Shown: positions 1-8,989 of the stretch, piece by piece | Numbering within the stretch: position 1 is the first letter of the stretch | How the letters are laid out: each line of letters opens with the position of its first letter | Source of the DNA: Cymbomonas tetramitiformis | Taxonomy: Eukaryota > Chlorophyta > Pyramimonadophyceae > Pyramimonadales > Pyramimonadaceae | DNA: 22,274 nt | Direction: 5' to 3' | Assembly: GCA_001247695.2 (NCBI GenBank) | Contig: LGRX02035386.1 | Location: 81,732-104,005 of the forward strand | The notes under the pieces: generated by a model | Told to the model about the DNA's origin: nothing | Seen by the model: only the letters and a program-made list of their open reading frames with translations | Databases searched by the model: none | Program-made: the position numbers and the translations under genes

Positions 1-70
1 GCACACTGCGGGTCGATGCGGCTTGCTGCGGCACACACTGCGGGTCGATGCGGCTTGCTGCAGCACACAA
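1..70. repeat. Tandem repeat, 32-bp unit, cut by window edge
   Basis: The block ctgcgggtcgatgcggcttg occurs at 6 and again at 38, giving a 32-bp period over about two copies. A more diverged tail rich in cgtggttt and gatgcgg words runs on to about 140. The array probably continues to the left of the window. No coding potential is seen. Confidence 0.8.
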
Positions 71-182
71 CGCGGTTTGTCGTGGTTGGATGCGGCAATG
101 GACGTGGTTTACGTGCATGGATGTAGCAATCGACGCGAGTCAATGTCATTTGAGGAGACAGACAACGTAGGTTATGAGAAGT

Positions 183-691
183 TCATGGTTTAGTAGCAGT
201 TTTGGAAACCATGATTTCGGCCTGGCCGTCATCACTGCGTTCACGGACACGATGGGCAGAACGTTCGATCCCACGCTCCTGTGTAAAAAAATGTTCGTGT
301 ACCCAAAAAAAAACCATGGTTTTGGAACGGAATATTGTGTACACGTACGCGACAGCCTGTTTGCCGACGTGTCTCGTTACGCGAGACAATTCTGAACCGT
401 GGTTTTGCAAAACCACGAAAAACGTGGTTTCGCGGAACTATGGGGGCGTGGTTACGTTTTCGTGGTTTCGCGAAACAATGGTTTGGAAAAACCGTCAGCC
501 ATCGTCATCCAAGTGCAGAATGTGAAAAATCATATCTCGGAAATCTCAAGATCCACTCGAACGCCACGAGAGTATGAAATCTGAAATCTGATGACCGAAA
601 TCCGAATTCAGTAATCAAATCGACATCTGCTGACATCGTGATGGCATGGTTTCGCGAAACCAAGGTTCCGTACCGTGGTTCCGCGGAACCA
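183..691. repeat. Cluster of GGTTT/AAACC palindromes
   Basis: Several perfect or near-perfect palindromes share a half-site like TGGTTY. They are an interrupted hairpin with arms 183-191 and 206-214, AAAACCATGGTTTT at 310-323, GTGGTTTTGCAAAACCAC at 399-416, near-palindromes at 425-440 and 463-478, TGGTTTCGCGAAACCA at 647-662 and TGGTTCCGCGGAACCA at 676-691. A small hairpin (371-376 with 382-387) lies between them. Spacing is irregular and the intervening sequence is unique, so this is neither a simple tandem array nor a CRISPR. Its role is unknown. The short open frames here are not convincing genes. Confidence 0.8.
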
Positions 692-907
692 GGGTTTTGA
701 ACCGAGGTTTCAAGAACAATCCACTGCATAGCCGTTGGGTCGCGTCGTACGGTTGATACCTCCACCCACAGCTGACCAGAGGAGATTCATCAGAACACAA
801 CATAGGGAGTGACAATACGTCCAAAACAAGCCGAAAAGAGGGACGCCACCAAGTTCTACACGGTTTCTGGCATGATAGTTTTTGCAGCACCACCTGGAGT
901 GGCCCGT

Positions 908-1137
908 CGTGACACACGCACCCCGTCGGAGGGCAGCGTCACACACGCACCCCGTCGGAGGGCAGCGTCACACACGCACCCCGTCGGAGGGCAGCATTAT
1001 ACAGGCACGGAGGGCAGCATGACACAGGCACCCCGTCGGAGGGCGTGACACAGGGACTTCGTTGGGGGCAGCGTGACGCAGGTTCCTTGGGGGCAGCATG
1101 ACACAGGCACCCCGTCGGAGGGCAACATGACACAGGG
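908..1137. repeat. Minisatellite, 29-bp unit
   Basis: The word cacacgcaccccgtcggagg recurs with a strict 29-bp period at 913, 942 and 971. It then decays into shorter and longer variants (gacacaggcaccccgtcgg) up to about 1137. Because 29 is not a multiple of three, overlapping open frames on both strands are by-products of the repeat and are not annotated. Confidence 0.9.
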
Positions 1138-1809
1138 GCAAGCGCGAGGGAATCACGTCATGAAGTGCGGCTCGAAACCCATCATGGGAATATTTCGGTC
1201 GCTCCTGTAGATGCGAGGGGTTATAACATCTGTGAGTGGTTCGCTTTGTTGCCAACTGCGCGCCCCAAGCGTAACGGAATAGTTGCCGCCTTCACTCTGA
1301 CTTCTTTTTACTTTTGGCTCCTGACACAACCCGCGCACGAGTCAGTGGCAAGAGACGATAGCGAGTCTGGGCTCAGACCTCCCAGTGGTGTGAGGAGCAC
1401 GAGGGTGCTGCTGGCTACAGCCCGAGCAGTGGGGGCTCTCATTACGAAACAGGCGGGGGAGGGACATCAGGAGAGCCCAGAAGGTGCCCGTACAGAAGAA
1501 GCGAGAGCGTGACGGCCCGCTCTCTACACTATATTAGAGACGATACGACCCGTGAGAAGGTGGAATAGTCGACCTCCAATGTAATCACCGGTGGAGCCTT
1601 CTTCAGTCTGCGACTGATTCTGCAGTCTGCCAGTGGGGGAGTGCATTCAGAGCAACTTTGAGATCATCGTCACAGAGCACACGTCTTATGTGTTACACTG
1701 CAAGCCAGAATTTATCCGCTTCCCGGCAAAGCTCAAAGAGGGTGCAGTCCGTCAGTACGGCAGGTGAGAGATAAATAGCTTGAGGGAAAAGTGACCTTGG
1801 ATAAAGTTT
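1138..1809. other. No gene recognised
   Basis: This 670-base stretch has no open frame that I trust. The longest plus-strand one (1165-1512) starts only at a GTG and has no recognisable domain. No RNA gene or repeat is evident. Confidence 0.5.
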
Positions 1810-2351
1810 TTATTGTATACTTATTGGAAGGAGTCCCAGGCAATTCCGAATTCTGCGAAGCGCCCCCCTTCCCGAGCCGCCCTGATGACCCTCCCACGCC
1901 GAGGAACACTGACGAGCAAAGAAAACAAACCAGAAGAATGCGGTGGCTGCTGTTGACACCAATCGTTTGCACACCTTCATAGCGCGGAAGTGGTCTAAGA
2001 TTCCCGAGATCGCTGAGGCCCATTCGGTATGGAGAGTTCGGAGCTCCTGCGCCGGGGGGGAGGGGGGGGTGAGAGGTGAAAACAAGAGAGTGGAAAATCA
2101 CGTCCCCACATGGCTTAGCCGCTGTTTGGTTAATAATCCGATGAGCGTGCAAGCACATTTGACGCCAAGCATTCTGGGACACAGGGGCACCTGGAATAGT
2201 TTAAGGCATGGGCAAGCACCTTTATTTCTAACTGCAATTGTTTGTGAGCTTGTTTTGCTTTAAACTCTGTTTTTTCGATATTCTCCTGTGCTGTGACTAT
2301 TTGTTGCGCTAAGGAATCGAGGACGGTTTCTGGGTCGCCCTGATATAACAT
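1810..2351 (-). CDS. 3' part of a coiled-coil gene, two exons (2351-2220, 2046-1810)
   Basis: I do not recognise the family. On the minus strand, an exon from the ATG at 2351 reads 44 residues beginning MLYQGDPETVLDSL and rich in Gln, Lys and Glu, typical of a coiled coil. It ends at AAATAAAG|GTGC (donor G at 2219). An acceptor with a long pyrimidine tract ends at 2047 (GGCGCAG|GAGCTC). The donor and acceptor phases agree (both 0), giving a 173-nt intron. The second exon continues the helix (ELRTLHTEWASAISGIL), then has a hydrophobic stretch (TAATAFFWFVFFA) and a Gly/Ser-rich tail ending at TAA 1812-1810, which overlaps an AATAAA on the same strand. The frame stays open upstream of 2351 to about 2398 (LKEIFVKSK), so the true start is probably further upstream in another exon. 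The tail after FFAR could instead be read-through of a GTCAGT donor. Coding nature is inferred from composition and phase agreement. Confidence 0.45.
2047..2219 (-). other. Predicted intron of the coiled-coil gene
   Basis: The minus strand reads AAG|GTGCTT at the 5' end and a C-rich tract followed by GCGCAG|GAG at the 3' end, length 173. It joins two frames in phase 0 on each side. The polyG run visible on the plus strand at about 2053-2069 is the complement of its polypyrimidine tract. Confidence 0.45.
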
Positions 2352-2369
2352 CTTTGACTTTACGAATAT

Positions 2370-2900
2370 TTCTTTCAGGGTGAAAGTGGGTGGCAGAAAG
2401 CGAAGATGCAGGCCAGATTGTGTATGCTTGTGTTTGTGTGTGGGTTTGCCAAAAGAGCACTGACCCTTTCGTTAGACGAGCTATGGAAAACCTTAGATTC
2501 GTCTGCGGAAGCTGCGCTACAAGGGATGGATAACTTAACACACCCCTGAAAAAGGACGCTTTTATGCACCGGGTCGTTCCCTCGGAGCGAAGGCGGAGCA
2601 ACACGGAAAACGCACGTCTATCATGTATTTTGCCGATGTTGAAGCGCAGTTGGGCGCAAACATCGCATTAAGATAATGTACCGCAGTGTACAAATAATGC
2701 GATCACTCAAGGATGTCACAACCGACCACCTTCGCGTCATACACTGTCTGTCACCCTCTCGTAACGACAGGAACAGCAAATGCGATGTCCATGAAAGTGT
2801 GGTTGAGCTGTGCTTTTTGGCTGCAGGTTGAGAACCGACGCAACAGGCCGAGGGAGCTTTTATTAATCTCGCTGCGTCCTTTTACCACACAATCGTGAAT
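2370..2900. other. No confident gene
   Basis: Both strands carry short amino-acid stretches with coding-like composition around 2406-2549. On the plus strand a 47-residue frame starts at ATG 2406 and contains LDELWKTLDSSAEAALQ. On the minus strand a serine-rich frame overlaps it. They cannot both be real, and neither has a decisive signal. An upstream exon of the minus-strand coiled-coil gene may lie here. Confidence 0.3.
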
Positions 2901-2905
2901 CGATG

Positions 2906-2934
2906 AATCGAATGAATTTCTATTTCATTCGATT
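2906..2934. repeat. Perfect hairpin, 11-bp stem
   Basis: AATCGAATGAA (2906-2916) pairs perfectly with TTCATTCGATT (2924-2934) around a 7-base loop. It lies just upstream of the TTCGAA palindrome cluster. Confidence 0.75.
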
Positions 2935-2992
2935 GAATCATGAGATGTTCAACTTCATGGTTTTACTCGAGATGATTTTGACCGAGAAAAAT

Positions 2993-3248
2993 GAGACTTC
3001 GAAGTCTCGTTTTTCGACCGTGGTCTCGACTCAGATTCGGATTGCACTGAATGTCGGACTGACACGCGGACACCCCCCGCCCCCGGACAACGAAAACGAG
3101 ACTTCGAAGTCTCACTTCTGGAAACTCTAAAAGTCTCACGTAACGAATCTGATTGCGTATCTGATACATCCGACGTGGACAAAATATTTTTCGTTAACCG
3201 AGATGATTACCTCACTTTTCAACTTCGAAAACGATACTTCGAAGTCTC
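2993..3248. repeat. Three copies of a GAGACTTCGAAGTCTC palindrome
   Basis: The perfect 16-bp palindrome GAGACTTCGAAGTCTC occurs at 2993-3008 and 3098-3113. A one-mismatch copy (GATACTTCGAAGTCTC) occurs at 3233-3248. Each is preceded by AAAA[CT]GA-type sequence. A shared gagatgatt word precedes the first and third copies. Spacings are 105 and 135 bp. No protein-coding signal is seen. The function is unknown: it could be a dimeric protein-binding site or mobile-element debris. Confidence 0.8.
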
Positions 3249-3445
3249 GAATTTCTGACCACCGTCGTCCTTGGTTTCGGTTTCAGTCATCATACGGGCC
3301 ACTGAATGGCCGAATTTTGAATTCCGACGCTCTCATTCGCCCGCCGTAGATTAACCGAGAAGTTAGAAATCATTTCGGTTATGAACATCTCAAATTCTCA
3401 TCAGAATCGAGAATCAGAATGAGAATACAGTTATTGCATTTTGGT

Positions 3446-3479
3446 ACTCCGCATCCAGGATCCTCGATTGATGCGGAGT
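3446..3479. repeat. Hairpin near left end of the MITE
   Basis: ACTCCGCATC (3446-3455) pairs perfectly with GATGCGGAGT (3470-3479), loop 14. A comparable hairpin near the other end pairs 3843-3853 with 3885-3895 (GAACGAGGAGT). Confidence 0.75.
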
Positions 3480-3565
3480 TTTGACAGATTCTACATCTCT
3501 GCATTTCGACTTTCGGCTCCTCACGCAAAACATCGATGCGATGTCGAGTGGCTGACGGTGGCTGA

Positions 3566-3628
3566 TTTTCTTGAGGAGCTTTTTGCGGAGCTCCTCAGAG
3601 GAGCTCCGCAGAAAACTCCTCAAGAAAA
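3566..3628. repeat. 63-bp near-perfect palindrome inside the MITE
   Basis: Arms 3566-3596 and 3598-3628 are inverse complements with two mismatches around a single central base (3597). The core is GCGGAGCTCCTC / GAGGAGCTCCGC. Such a structure would extrude as a cruciform or form a long RNA hairpin if transcribed. Confidence 0.85.
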
Positions 3629-4008
3629 AGGTCCACGTTGGCAGGATTTCAGATTTCAACACGGTTTGTTTGAATCGAATATTTTGAATACTTTAACGTA
3701 GACAACACGGTTATCGCAGAGCGTTAGATTATTACTTCAAATTTAAGATCGAACGTTTCGAGCATACGTTGCCGTCTCGAATTACACGGTCATGCCGACG
3801 TGGTCGCATGACTTTTTCAGATTCGGCCGTCATCATCGCGCTGAACGAGGAGTCGCGATGAAAAATGCAGAGATGTGACTCCGCACTCCTCGTTCCAGAG
3901 TAAACGCGTGGTCAGGAGTCTCCCCACGCGGACAACCCGCGCGAGGAGCCGCGGTCCTGATGAAACGTGATGACACCTGAACGCGGAACTCAAAATGCAA
4001 TAACTGTA

Positions 4009-5520
4009 ATGTCCATCGCACGTTGAAGATCTATCTCTTATGTATGGTGGGGATGGGGCGCGGGCGTCAGGGAACGATTTTGTAGCTTCCGGTCAAAATG
4101 ACCAATGCACCTATAACTTTCGGGAAACTCGAAACCCTTACGTCATCGCCACAGCCTTGCGACGTTGCGAGCATCCAACACTCATGCAACAGAGCGCGAG
4201 CGGTGCACGTGTTTTTATTACAGATTCGTTGTGTAGCAGCCCGCCGCGAATCTCGAAAATTTTTAAACAGTCAAAACGTTCGTCTCGGCCAATAGAACCA
4301 CCCTGGCTTTGTAAAATATAAAAATATATAAAACTGTAAAAGTTATTGACGTTTATATAACCTTATTTTAAATATATAACTTTTCATAAAACGAAATGGC
4401 CAACGCTCTGTCGCTGTCGACTCTCTGTAGTCCATCGGAAACTTTGTAAAGAAAAAGATTAATAATTAAATGTACGGTCATATTTAACATACAGAAGGCG
4501 GCCCTAATTTAGCTTCGATGCTCTCGGCTCCTCAGCATACTAGATGTACAGTAGATACTTGAAACCGTACAGTATGTCTTAATCGTGGCTCGATGTGTCC
4601 GCTATGTGTCTGTTGCCAGGGGGAGTGTAGTAGATACGTACTGTAGATACGTAGTATCGGGGGAAGCAACGCGCCCGAAAATGGCTGAGGACCACATCTC
4701 CCAGCGCCAGGTTGTCCGCAGTGCACCCGCAACACAGCCAAAAATTCGACAGGCAATGCTTCCGGGCGTATATTTAAAAAAATGAAAACGTTTTTTAACC
4801 TGATATATCTTCTAACAAGTATTATAGCTTGCGGTAGCCGCCCGCGGAACTCCGATAGGTAGAGTATATCGCCCGGTACCCCCTTATGGCATATCAAAAA
4901 ATTTTGCTTAGTATGGTTGTGTTTGAGGGGCTACAAAGGTCTGCTTGAGCGACTGACGTGCTGGATGGCTTATATTTTTGCAGCTTCAAAGTTAAATTGG
5001 GTCACGGTCGCTCCTCGCTACTATTATTGTGGTGGGCGGTAATCTCTGCCGCCTTCGCCTTCGGTTGTTGCACGTCTCCGTCGCGACTATCGAGGTGGTG
5101 AACGAAGGGTGAGCGGCTTCCCATACATTTATTTGTGTTCGTGATCCTTCTCCTCGCGAGGGCCCGTGGCTTACGCTTCAACGGCCGAAACCACATAACG
5201 CGATGAGCTATTTTTCTTTCTCTGGGGTGCATGACCGCAAAGCGCGGTTTCTTTTTCTTAACACCGTAAGGGCGCGAATTCGTTTTTAGCAGTATGGGAT
5301 CAGTATGAGGGCGGAAACATCCATAACTACCACGGTAGTCAACTATTGGATATTTATGAATTATTAGTGTCCATATTGGGGACTTGGGCGAGGTCCCTCA
5401 ACCCTTCAATGCCCACCAAACTCGGTTTATCGAGTGGGGGACTTTGTGGAAAGTGCAGGGGTATTCTGCTGCCAGGTGACAAAAGCGTACTCTATGGAGA
5501 GTGCTCTATGTCTATTCTGC
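4009..5520. other. AT-richer non-coding stretch, no gene recognised
   Basis: About 1.5 kb without a frame that I trust. 4313-4400 is strongly AT-rich, with TATATAA-like words. 4550-4660 repeats gtagatac and gatacgta. A minus-strand frame at 4897-4532 has a fairly natural composition (PGDILYLSEFRGRLPQ) but no recognisable domain and no ATG start. A Lys/Arg-rich minus-strand frame at 5232-5002 is likewise unsupported. Confidence 0.4.
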
Positions 5521-5524
5521 GAAA

Positions 5525-5563
5525 GGCGGGTTAACCCGCCGTAACACGTTGTTACGGCGGGTT
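5525..5563. repeat. Overlapping alternative hairpins
   Basis: GGCGGGTTAACCCGCC (5525-5540) is a perfect 16-bp palindrome. Its right half is also the left arm of a second perfect hairpin: 5533-5545 (AACCCGCCGTAAC) pairs with 5551-5563 (GTTACGGCGGGTT) around ACGTT. The two foldings are mutually exclusive, as in attenuator-like switches. No gene context supports such a role, so only the structure is asserted. Confidence 0.85.
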
Positions 5564-5598
5564 GCCAATACCTAGGCATTTCTACGATATCGCGCGCG

Positions 5599-5755
5599 TA
5601 ATTGACTCCGGGCAAAAAGTAGGAACAACAGGCGTTTATCAACCCTCAAAATTACCCCAAAAAAGTTGGCAGAACTCCACACACTTTGGTCTGAGGATTG
5701 GTAATCGACTTCGGGCAAAAAGTAGGAACAACGGGCGTTTATCAACTTTCAACAT
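5599..5755 (+). repeat. Diverged direct repeat, about 54 bp, two copies
   Basis: A block containing cgggcaaaaagtaggaacaa and cgtttatcaac occurs at about 5600-5653 and again at about 5701-5755, with scattered substitutions and a 101-bp offset. It lies directly upstream of the copia-like fragment and could be part of that element's leader, but no LTR pair was found. Confidence 0.75.
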
Positions 5756-5871
5756 TCGCTTATATGCGACGACGACGTGGGCGCGCGTCACGCGCCGGTG
5801 AGCGCGCTTTCCGCTAAGAGCGTCGTGACGACGGGCGACGCGCCTCAGCAGGTGGTGCCCAGGTGCCGCAC

Positions 5872-6786
5872 ATGGGCGGTGCTTCGGATGGTGGTGTCCC
5901 CGCTGCGGGTTTCCAGCACTACGGCGTGCCGACGGAGGAATTTCCAGGTGGGATTGACCTCGTGCCGGTGCGGCACTACGTGCCTTCCATGCCTCTTGAC
6001 CCGCCGATCTCGCCGGTGACGTGTTCTTTTGAGCCGGTTTCGGAATCATTCGTGGAGCCGGCGGAGGCAGGCGAGCATCTTTCCATCGACGAGTCCCTGG
6101 CGGGCTCGGAGGTGGAAGAGCTTGCTCAATCGACTTCCGAGAAATCATTCATGGAGACATCGTGTGGTGCGTCGACCGACCGTCCACGACAGGTAATGGG
6201 GTCCGGGGCTCCGCCCCCTGGCCTTCGGCCCAATCTACTCTTACTTGCCTGCTTCCTGGGACTTTTGAGCTTCAGCTTCGCCGGTGCAGCCGGGCTCGGT
6301 GGGGCTTCGGGCGGCGGCGCATGCCTGCTGAAGGGACGCATCCGACGGCGGTCCCTCCGCCAGAGGGGCCAGACTACTGGAGGCCGGAGGGGCACTACGG
6401 CAGTGACCACAACCCGGGTCACGGGTGGACCTGGTACCCTTGGTTATCGTACCCGCAGGTGGTGGTGCCTGATTGGGCACCGCCTTCGCCCGGTGGTGCT
6501 ATGCCATCTCCAGACTATGAGCCGGAGGAGGTAGAGCAGCCCACCGTGAACGGGGATCACGGCTCCGCTCGTGGTGGTGGTTTCTACCTTGACGACCGCT
6601 ACGGGGTGGACATCACGCCCCCCGCTCTATCGAGCTGGCAACGACAACATCGCTGACATCTTTACCCGACCTCTCTACCCGCGAGCTGTCTTCTACGACA
6701 GCCCTTCTTACTATGGCCTCGAGCTGCAGTCGGAGGGCTCTGACGACGACTCTGGCTATGGCTCTGGCATGGGCGAGGTTGACTGA
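5872..6786 (+). pseudogene. Broken Ty1/copia-like polyprotein fragment
   Basis: The final reading frame contains DNIADIFTRPL (6643-6675), closely matching the conserved end of copia RNase H (..DN.ADIFTKPL), and stops at TGA 6784-6786. Upstream, two other frames carry acidic and Pro/Trp/Tyr-rich sequence resembling the linker between integrase and reverse transcriptase. They run from ATG 5872 to about 6192, then from about 6276 to about 6610. The catalytic parts of integrase, reverse transcriptase and most of RNase H are absent, so an internal deletion is likely. The first frame change may be an intron (6193-6275). The second, near a run of C at about 6620, looks like an indel or the deletion junction. 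In the first frame there is no ATG between the TAA at 5815 and 5872. The copia assignment rests on one motif. Confidence 0.5.
6193..6275 (+). other. Possible 83-nt intron in the copia-like fragment
   Basis: ACGACAG|GTAATG at 6193 is a strong donor. A pyrimidine-rich stretch leads to GAGCTTCAG ending at 6275. Removing 83 nt carries the upstream frame (last codon CAG at 6190-6192) into the downstream frame, phase 0. A GC-rich hairpin (GGGGC / GCCCC, 6205-6217) lies inside. A degenerate frameshift is the alternative. Confidence 0.35.
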
Positions 6787-6797
6787 CGGCTCTGGAT

Positions 6798-6822
6798 GTA
6801 CACCAGCAAACTGCTGGTGTAC
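6798..6822 (+). repeat. Perfect stem-loop just after the copia-like stop codon
   Basis: GTACACCAGC (6798-6807) pairs perfectly with GCTGGTGTAC (6813-6822) around a 5-base loop AAACT, 11 bases after the TGA. It is not a histone-type stem-loop. It could be a processing or packaging signal of the element, or the edge of an LTR. No partner copy is present in the window. Confidence 0.8.
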
Positions 6823-8184
6823 GGTTTTACTTTGACCACGGCAACTTCTTCAATGGGCTTCACTCAATTTGCCGTGCTTTGTTTTGGAATGGTTTTCAAC
6901 TTTGAGATGACTTCTTCAAATTGTGATTTACACTTTATTTGTGTTAGCGACTGTAGTTCAATCGAGCTTTAGAATTGCAGTAGCATGTTTTATCTGGCAG
7001 TTTTAGCCCGGACTTTATCAGAATGGCACAGTAAGTGGTGCAGCTCTGCTGCTTACCTTATCTCTTGTGTGCTTCGGCACTGACTATCACTGTATCTCTA
7101 GTATCCTAGGCACCATCTCGAGTATGGAGGTGGTGTGCTGAGTTCTGGTCAGGCAGCCCTGCCAGACAGGCCCCTGAGTCAGAGAGTCCAGACTGAGACT
7201 GTGACTAGGGTACGAGTACGAGTACAGTAGTCCGTGTGACCGTTCCGGGTTTAGGTTTAGGTTACTAAGTTATAGCACACCTCTTTATTCAGTTTAAGTT
7301 GATATTCAGTAAGCACTCAACCGCGTATCTGATAACACACCTGAATATACCGAACGGGTATATTCTCCTACGCCATGGGTCGGTTGGCATCGACTTCCGC
7401 CCGAGATGGTGGGGTGCACTCAGGGGGTGGCCACAGGGGGAAAAGTGAACAAGAAAATTTGCTCATAATATGACAGTTTTTCGTTTGGGCTCGATGATTG
7501 AAAGGCTTGGGGCGCTTGCATGTGGCAAGGGCGAAGGTTAGTGATCGATTATGACCGAAAACTAGGCAAAATTCATCGATGATGTAGATGATGCATGATC
7601 AATTGATCATCCCTACCTCCTTAGGTGAACCCGACTTACAACTTCTGCATGTGGTCAATGTGGCACATACCCCCCAGGCCTACAATTTTGAGTCTCGGGG
7701 GGCAGTTTCCTTGTGATCAGCTGCCGCCGTATCTGCCATCGCAAAGCGGATTTTCCATCCATCTTTCGGCTCATGGATTCTATCTTCTTCATGGTCGGAG
7801 TTCAATCTGGTATCCGCTCATCATATATTTTTTAACTTCGTTATTTTTCGCTCGTATTCTTTAGCTGTATACCGTATACAGTTTGTGACATGCAGGTTCT
7901 GGAACGTAGGTAGCGTCATTTAATAGGTTATTACATGGCCCAATTCGCAAAGTAACCCTATGCTTTCAGTTCTATTTCAGACGAGCAGTGTGGCACTCAC
8001 CTCACCACTGCACTATTGGTTTGCTTGACATGCATAATCTCAAATAGGCAAATGCTACGAAGAAAGACAAAAAGCAGACAGTTCGGATCTTGAGAGAACA
8101 TGATGTTCAATTAACGTCTGCTCCACCTTCTGAGCCTGCATCATGTGCGGATACAAATGCACCCTATCCCAGTCAGAGCGGCCC
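6823..8184. other. Non-coding stretch with isolated palindromes
   Basis: No gene is recognised. The 3' LTR expected after a copia fragment could lie here, but no TG..CA repeat has a match upstream. Two structures stand out. GAATATACC (7343-7351) pairs with GGTATATTC (7357-7365), loop 5. ATGATCAATTGATCAT (7595-7610) is a perfect 16-bp palindrome. A plus-strand frame at 7625-7864 is hydrophobic but unsupported. Confidence 0.5.
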
Positions 8185-8464
8185 CTAATCCCGCCAGAAA
8201 AGGGAGGTGCCCAGAGCGTGCTCGACTGCATATGCTGCATGTCCTCGAATCCGTGCACGGAGCAAAGCTGAATCTTCATGTGACCATATCATACATGCAC
8301 TTCACACAATCACGCAGGTGCTTACCTCCAGGCGCATTGCTGTCAACTACTGGCATATCATGCCCTATCTTTGGAGTATCCTGTGTGATCTCTACTGCCG
8401 GCGAGGGCATCAGAGTTGTCTTCACCTCGGTCCCAGATGCTGCTATATCGCCATTCGATATGGT
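8185..8464 (-). CDS. Candidate 3' end of a minus-strand gene (exons 8464-8326, 8267-8185)
   Basis: I do not recognise this product. On the minus strand an exon follows GGCGCAG (acceptor at 8465) and reads TISNGDIAASGTEVK onward for 46 codons. It ends at CTGGAG|GTAAGC, the best-looking donor in the area (intron starts at 8325). A 58-nt intron ends at ATTCAG (8268), and the last exon reads to TAG 8187-8185. Phases agree (1 on both sides, forming GCT). Upstream of 8464 the same frame stays open to about 8578 with a Cys cluster (KCVCKNCDH), which may belong to the same or an earlier exon. No start codon or domain is identified, so coding status is uncertain. Confidence 0.3.
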
Positions 8465-8675
8465 CTGCGCCATGCACCGCATGCGCCAACTCGTTACCCC
8501 CAATAAGAGAACGATACAGCATGACGCATCGATACGAAGCTGCTGGTGATCACAGTTCTTGCAAACACATTTCGCGTCAGACTTTCATTGGCCTACACTT
8601 GGCGACCCTTATCAAGAGGGTCTGGCTGGAGACTGCTGAGATCTTCACTGAGAGCCTCACTCCTTGCTCCTCGTC

Positions 8676-8709
8676 CTAATGTATACTATATACACATATC
8701 ATACATTAG
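8676..8709. repeat. Perfect 9-bp inverted repeat around an AT-rich loop
   Basis: CTAATGTAT (8676-8684) pairs with ATACATTAG (8701-8709). The 16-base loop is rich in TATA. Confidence 0.7.
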
Positions 8710-8989
8710 AGCGTTGGTAGGTTGTTACACGCTTTTGCCCCCAAGACAACATGAGCAGGGCTGCGGCGTTGGCTGCCTTGTGGACAGGGCCTCGCACCTT
8801 GAGCAAAGGATGAGCGCTGCCAGCCGCAGTGCTAGGGATTTTATCCGGGGGGGGCAGCGGGCTGGACGCCAGGGGACCTGGCTGGGCTGCGAATCCGTGC
8901 AGGTGGCCCGTGCGCACAAATCAGTCCGGGAAGGCGATCGCGCAGCATCCCATGGAAACGCAGAGTGTAACAGAAGATCGATGACTGAG

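Larger units (their letters stand above)
3428..4006. mobile_element. Non-autonomous inverted-repeat element (Tc1/mariner-like MITE)
   Basis: The left end CAGTTATTGCATTTTG (3428-3443) is exactly inverted at the right end, 3991-4006. Each end is flanked by TA (3426-3427 and 4007-4008), as expected for Tc1/mariner-type insertion at TA. Homology between the arms continues inward with mismatches and gaps (tccgcatccagg against tccgcgttcagg). It includes an exact inverted match of acatctctgcattt (3492-3505) with aaatgcagagatgt (3864-3877). The element is 579 bp and has no convincing transposase frame, so it would depend on an enzyme encoded elsewhere. Assignment to Tc1/mariner rests only on the TA duplication and the CAGT terminus. 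Internal hairpins make a foldback-type element an alternative. Confidence 0.65.

Noticed and set aside
908..1137. CRISPR-like array with a 29-bp period
   Set aside because: There are no unique spacers: the whole unit repeats head to tail. The context is eukaryotic.
1165..1512. 115-residue plus-strand frame with one hydrophobic stretch
   Set aside because: It starts at GTG only, has no domain, and the opposite strand has a similar open frame.
1507..1520. gtgacggcccgctc shared with 21113-21126 after the recombinase stop
   Set aside because: The match is 14 bases with no extension on either side. Likely chance.
4532..4897. 121-residue minus-strand frame with fairly natural composition
   Set aside because: It lacks an ATG start, recognisable domain or splice context. 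Kept only as a note under the non-coding stretch.
7250..7262. tttaggtttagg resembling a telomere repeat
   Set aside because: There are only two copies, and the motif is not the plant/algal TTTAGGG.
6823..7450. Possible 3' LTR after the copia-like fragment, with a purine run near 7430
   Set aside because: No matching 5' copy, primer-binding site or TG..CA boundaries could be found in the window.
7625..7864. Hydrophobic plus-strand frame of 79 residues
   Set aside because: No ATG-context, splice or domain support. Composition reflects pyrimidine-rich DNA.
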